DNA of 64,000 bases from Candidatus Binatus sp. Lineage in GTDB: Bacteria > Desulfobacterota > Binatia > Binatales > Binataceae. The notes under the pieces are model-generated. The model did no database searches. It was not told where the DNA came from and saw only the letters and a list, made by a program, of their open reading frames with translations. The stretch is from NCBI RefSeq assembly GCF_030646925.1, contig NZ_JAUSKL010000029.1, positions 44,955-108,954 on the forward strand. The letters run 5' to 3'. Shown here piece after piece: positions 62,771 to 64,000 of the stretch (the stretch's first letter is position 1; every line of letters begins with the position of its first letter). Position numbers and translations under genes: made by a program.

Positions 62771-64000
62771 TTAGGCGCCCGGCAGCGTGATCGCCTCGAT
62801 CTCGAGGTCGCGCTGATGCTTGCCCATCAAGCTGCGGCTGAAGATCGAATAGACCGCCGGCACCACGAACAGCGTCATCATCGTGGCCGCGATCAATCCG
62901 CCGATTACCGCGCGCCCGAGCGGCGCGTTCTGCTCCGAGCCGGAACCGAGCGCGAGCGCCATCGGCAGCATCCCGAGGATCATCGCGAGCGCCGTCATGA
63001 TGATCGGGCGAAAGCGGATTCGGCCCGCCTCGATCGCCGCGGCGGTCGGACTGTAGCCGTCTTCGCGCAGTTCGTTGGCGAACGTGACGAGCAGATTCGC
63101 GTTGGCGACGCCGACCCCGATCGCCATGATCGCGCCCATCAAGGATTCGACATTGATCGTCGTGCCAGTGATCGCGAGCATCCAGAGCACGCCCGCCAGC
63201 GCTCCGGGCACCGCCATCATGATGATGAACGGCTCGAGCCACGACTGAAAATTCGCGACCATCAGCAGGTACACCAGGATGATCGCGAGAATCAGTCCCT
63301 CGCCGAGCGTTTTGAAAGATTCGTGCATCGCCTGGCTTTGGCCGCGAATCACAATGTGCGTGCCCTTCGGGAGCGGACCTATATTGTCGATCTCGTGCTG
63401 CACCGCCGCTGCCACGCCGCCGAGATCGCGGCCCTCGACCGCCGCATCGACGTCCATCACGCGCTGCACCGAGTAATGCGCGACCACCGCCGGATTCCAC
63501 GCGTGCGTGACCGACGCGAGATTGCCGAGCAGTTGCGGGCGCCCCTGCACGCCATCCTTCGACGGCGTGCTGAGCGGGATATTCGACAGCGCCGCGACCG
63601 AATCAATCAGATGCTGCGGCGCCTGCGACACCACGTTGTAATTCACCCCGGTCTTCGGGTCGAGCCAGAAATTCGGCTGCAACAACGACGCGCCGCTCAG
63701 CGTGGACAGCATACTCGACGCCACCTGCTGCTGCGTGATCCCAAGTTGCAGCGCCTTGTCGCGATCCACTTCAACTTTGAACGTGGGATAGTCCTGCGGC
63801 TCCGCGATTCGGAGGTCCGCGATACCCGGAATCAGCTTCATCCGATCCTTGAGCCGCAGCGCGATATCGTAGTTGGCCTGCATGTCGTTGCCGTTGATTT
63901 GCGCGTCGATCGCCGCGGGAAGGCCGAAATTGAGCACCTGGCTCACGATATCCGCGGCCTGAAAATACGCGGTCACGTTGGGATATGTGACCTTCATCAG
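62771..64000 (-). CDS. RND efflux permease, N-terminal part outside the window
   Basis: The gene runs past the right edge; what is visible is about the C-terminal 410 residues of a usual 1040. The visible part has the second periplasmic (porter) domain (AQINGNDMQANYDIALRL; GITQQQVASSML) and the C-terminal membrane helices, including GVGVANANLLVTFANELRED and ALGSGSEQNAPLGRAVIGGL. The missing N-terminal half carries the proton-relay helices, so activity cannot be judged. It precedes the adaptor gene. The HAE1-type signature fits drug or lipid efflux; substrate unknown. Confidence 0.92.
   Translation of the reverse strand: MMKVTYPNVTAYFQAADIVSQVLNFGLPAAIDAQINGNDMQANYDIALRLKDRMKLIPGIADLRIAEPQDYPTFKVEVDRDKALQLGITQQQVASSMLSTLSGASLLQPNFWLDPKTGVNYNVVSQAPQHLIDSVAALSNIPLSTPSKDGVQGRPQLLGNLASVTHAWNPAVVAHYSVQRVMDVDAAVEGRDLGGVAAAVQHEIDNIGPLPKGTHIVIRGQSQAMHESFKTLGEGLILAIILVYLLMVANFQSWLEPFIIMMAVPGALAGVLWMLAITGTTINVESLMGAIMAIGVGVANANLLVTFANELREDGYSPTAAAIEAGRIRFRPIIMTALAMILGMLPMALALGSGSEQNAPLGRAVIGGLIAATMMTLFVVPAVYSIFSRSLMGKHQRDLEIEAITLPGA

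Noticed and set aside
1..64000. Prophage, CRISPR array, insertion sequence or toxin-antitoxin module
   Set aside because: No transposase, integrase, terminase, capsid or regularly spaced repeat was found; the tailspike-like protein is the only phage-like item and it carries a Sec signal peptide.

Overview
This is one 64 kb window of GC-rich (roughly 62 % by eye) bacterial DNA with dense coding on both strands. Gram-negative traits are clear: a Wza-type outer-membrane lipoprotein, an RND efflux pump and an HpnN-like lipid exporter. No rRNA, tRNA, CRISPR array, insertion sequence or replication origin was recognised. The mixture (EPS locus, hopanoid-type RND protein, steroid-type oxidations, many TTG/GTG starts, dispersed intergenic palindromes, abundant CGATCG) suggests an uncultured soil or sediment lineage of the Desulfobacterota/Binatota/Acidobacteriota kind; that placement is inference only.

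Layout. (1) 1-18 kb, almost all minus strand, is an exopolysaccharide locus: O-antigen ligase-like protein (runs off the left edge), Wzc-type tyrosine autokinase, Wza-type export lipoprotein, GT39-like glycosyltransferase, a giant secreted tailspike-like beta-helix/LamG protein, then a mini-NRPS group (Sfp-type PPTase, methyltransferase, adenylation-carrier-thioesterase protein), a small secreted carboxypeptidase-regulatory-like protein and a WecA-type glycophosphotransferase fused to the front half of a WbpM/CapD-type protein. (2) 18-28 kb is mixed: NodS-like methyltransferase, MoaA, HpnN-like RND protein with an added TPR tail, DUF971 protein, flavin reductase, isocitrate/isopropylmalate-type dehydrogenase and an SGNH hydrolase. 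(3) 27.8-36 kb is a plus-strand catabolic group resembling steroid or terpenoid degradation: KshA-like Rieske oxygenase, LuxR-type regulator, HsaA-like monooxygenase, KstD-like dehydrogenase, a second FAD dehydrogenase and two damaged SDR genes. (4) 36.5-41 kb is an operon-like set of TrpB2, a nitrilase homologue without its catalytic cysteine, a bicupin and a second Rieske oxygenase. (5) 41-53 kb holds an MFS exporter, DUF4410 lipoprotein, AI-2E-type permease, a DUF917/hydantoinase pair, an N-acyl-D-amino-acid deacylase-like enzyme, acyl-CoA dehydrogenase, VOC protein, secreted hypothetical and enoyl-CoA hydratase. (6) 53-64 kb holds zwf and gnd, an alpha/beta hydrolase, an amidohydrolase, an MFS transporter, a DUF4239 protein, an ASH-type secreted protein and an RND pump cut by the right edge.

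How they fit together. Region 1 can lipid-link, polymerise, export and possibly trim a polysaccharide, with the mini-NRPS perhaps adding an acyl or amino-acid group. Regions 3 and 4 look like oxidative breakdown of a polycyclic or nitrogen-containing substrate. The flavin reductase at 25.1 kb could feed the HsaA-like enzyme, and Zwf/Gnd could supply NADPH. The least familiar groupings are the TrpB2/Cys-less nitrilase/bicupin/Rieske set and the tailspike-like protein inside the EPS locus.
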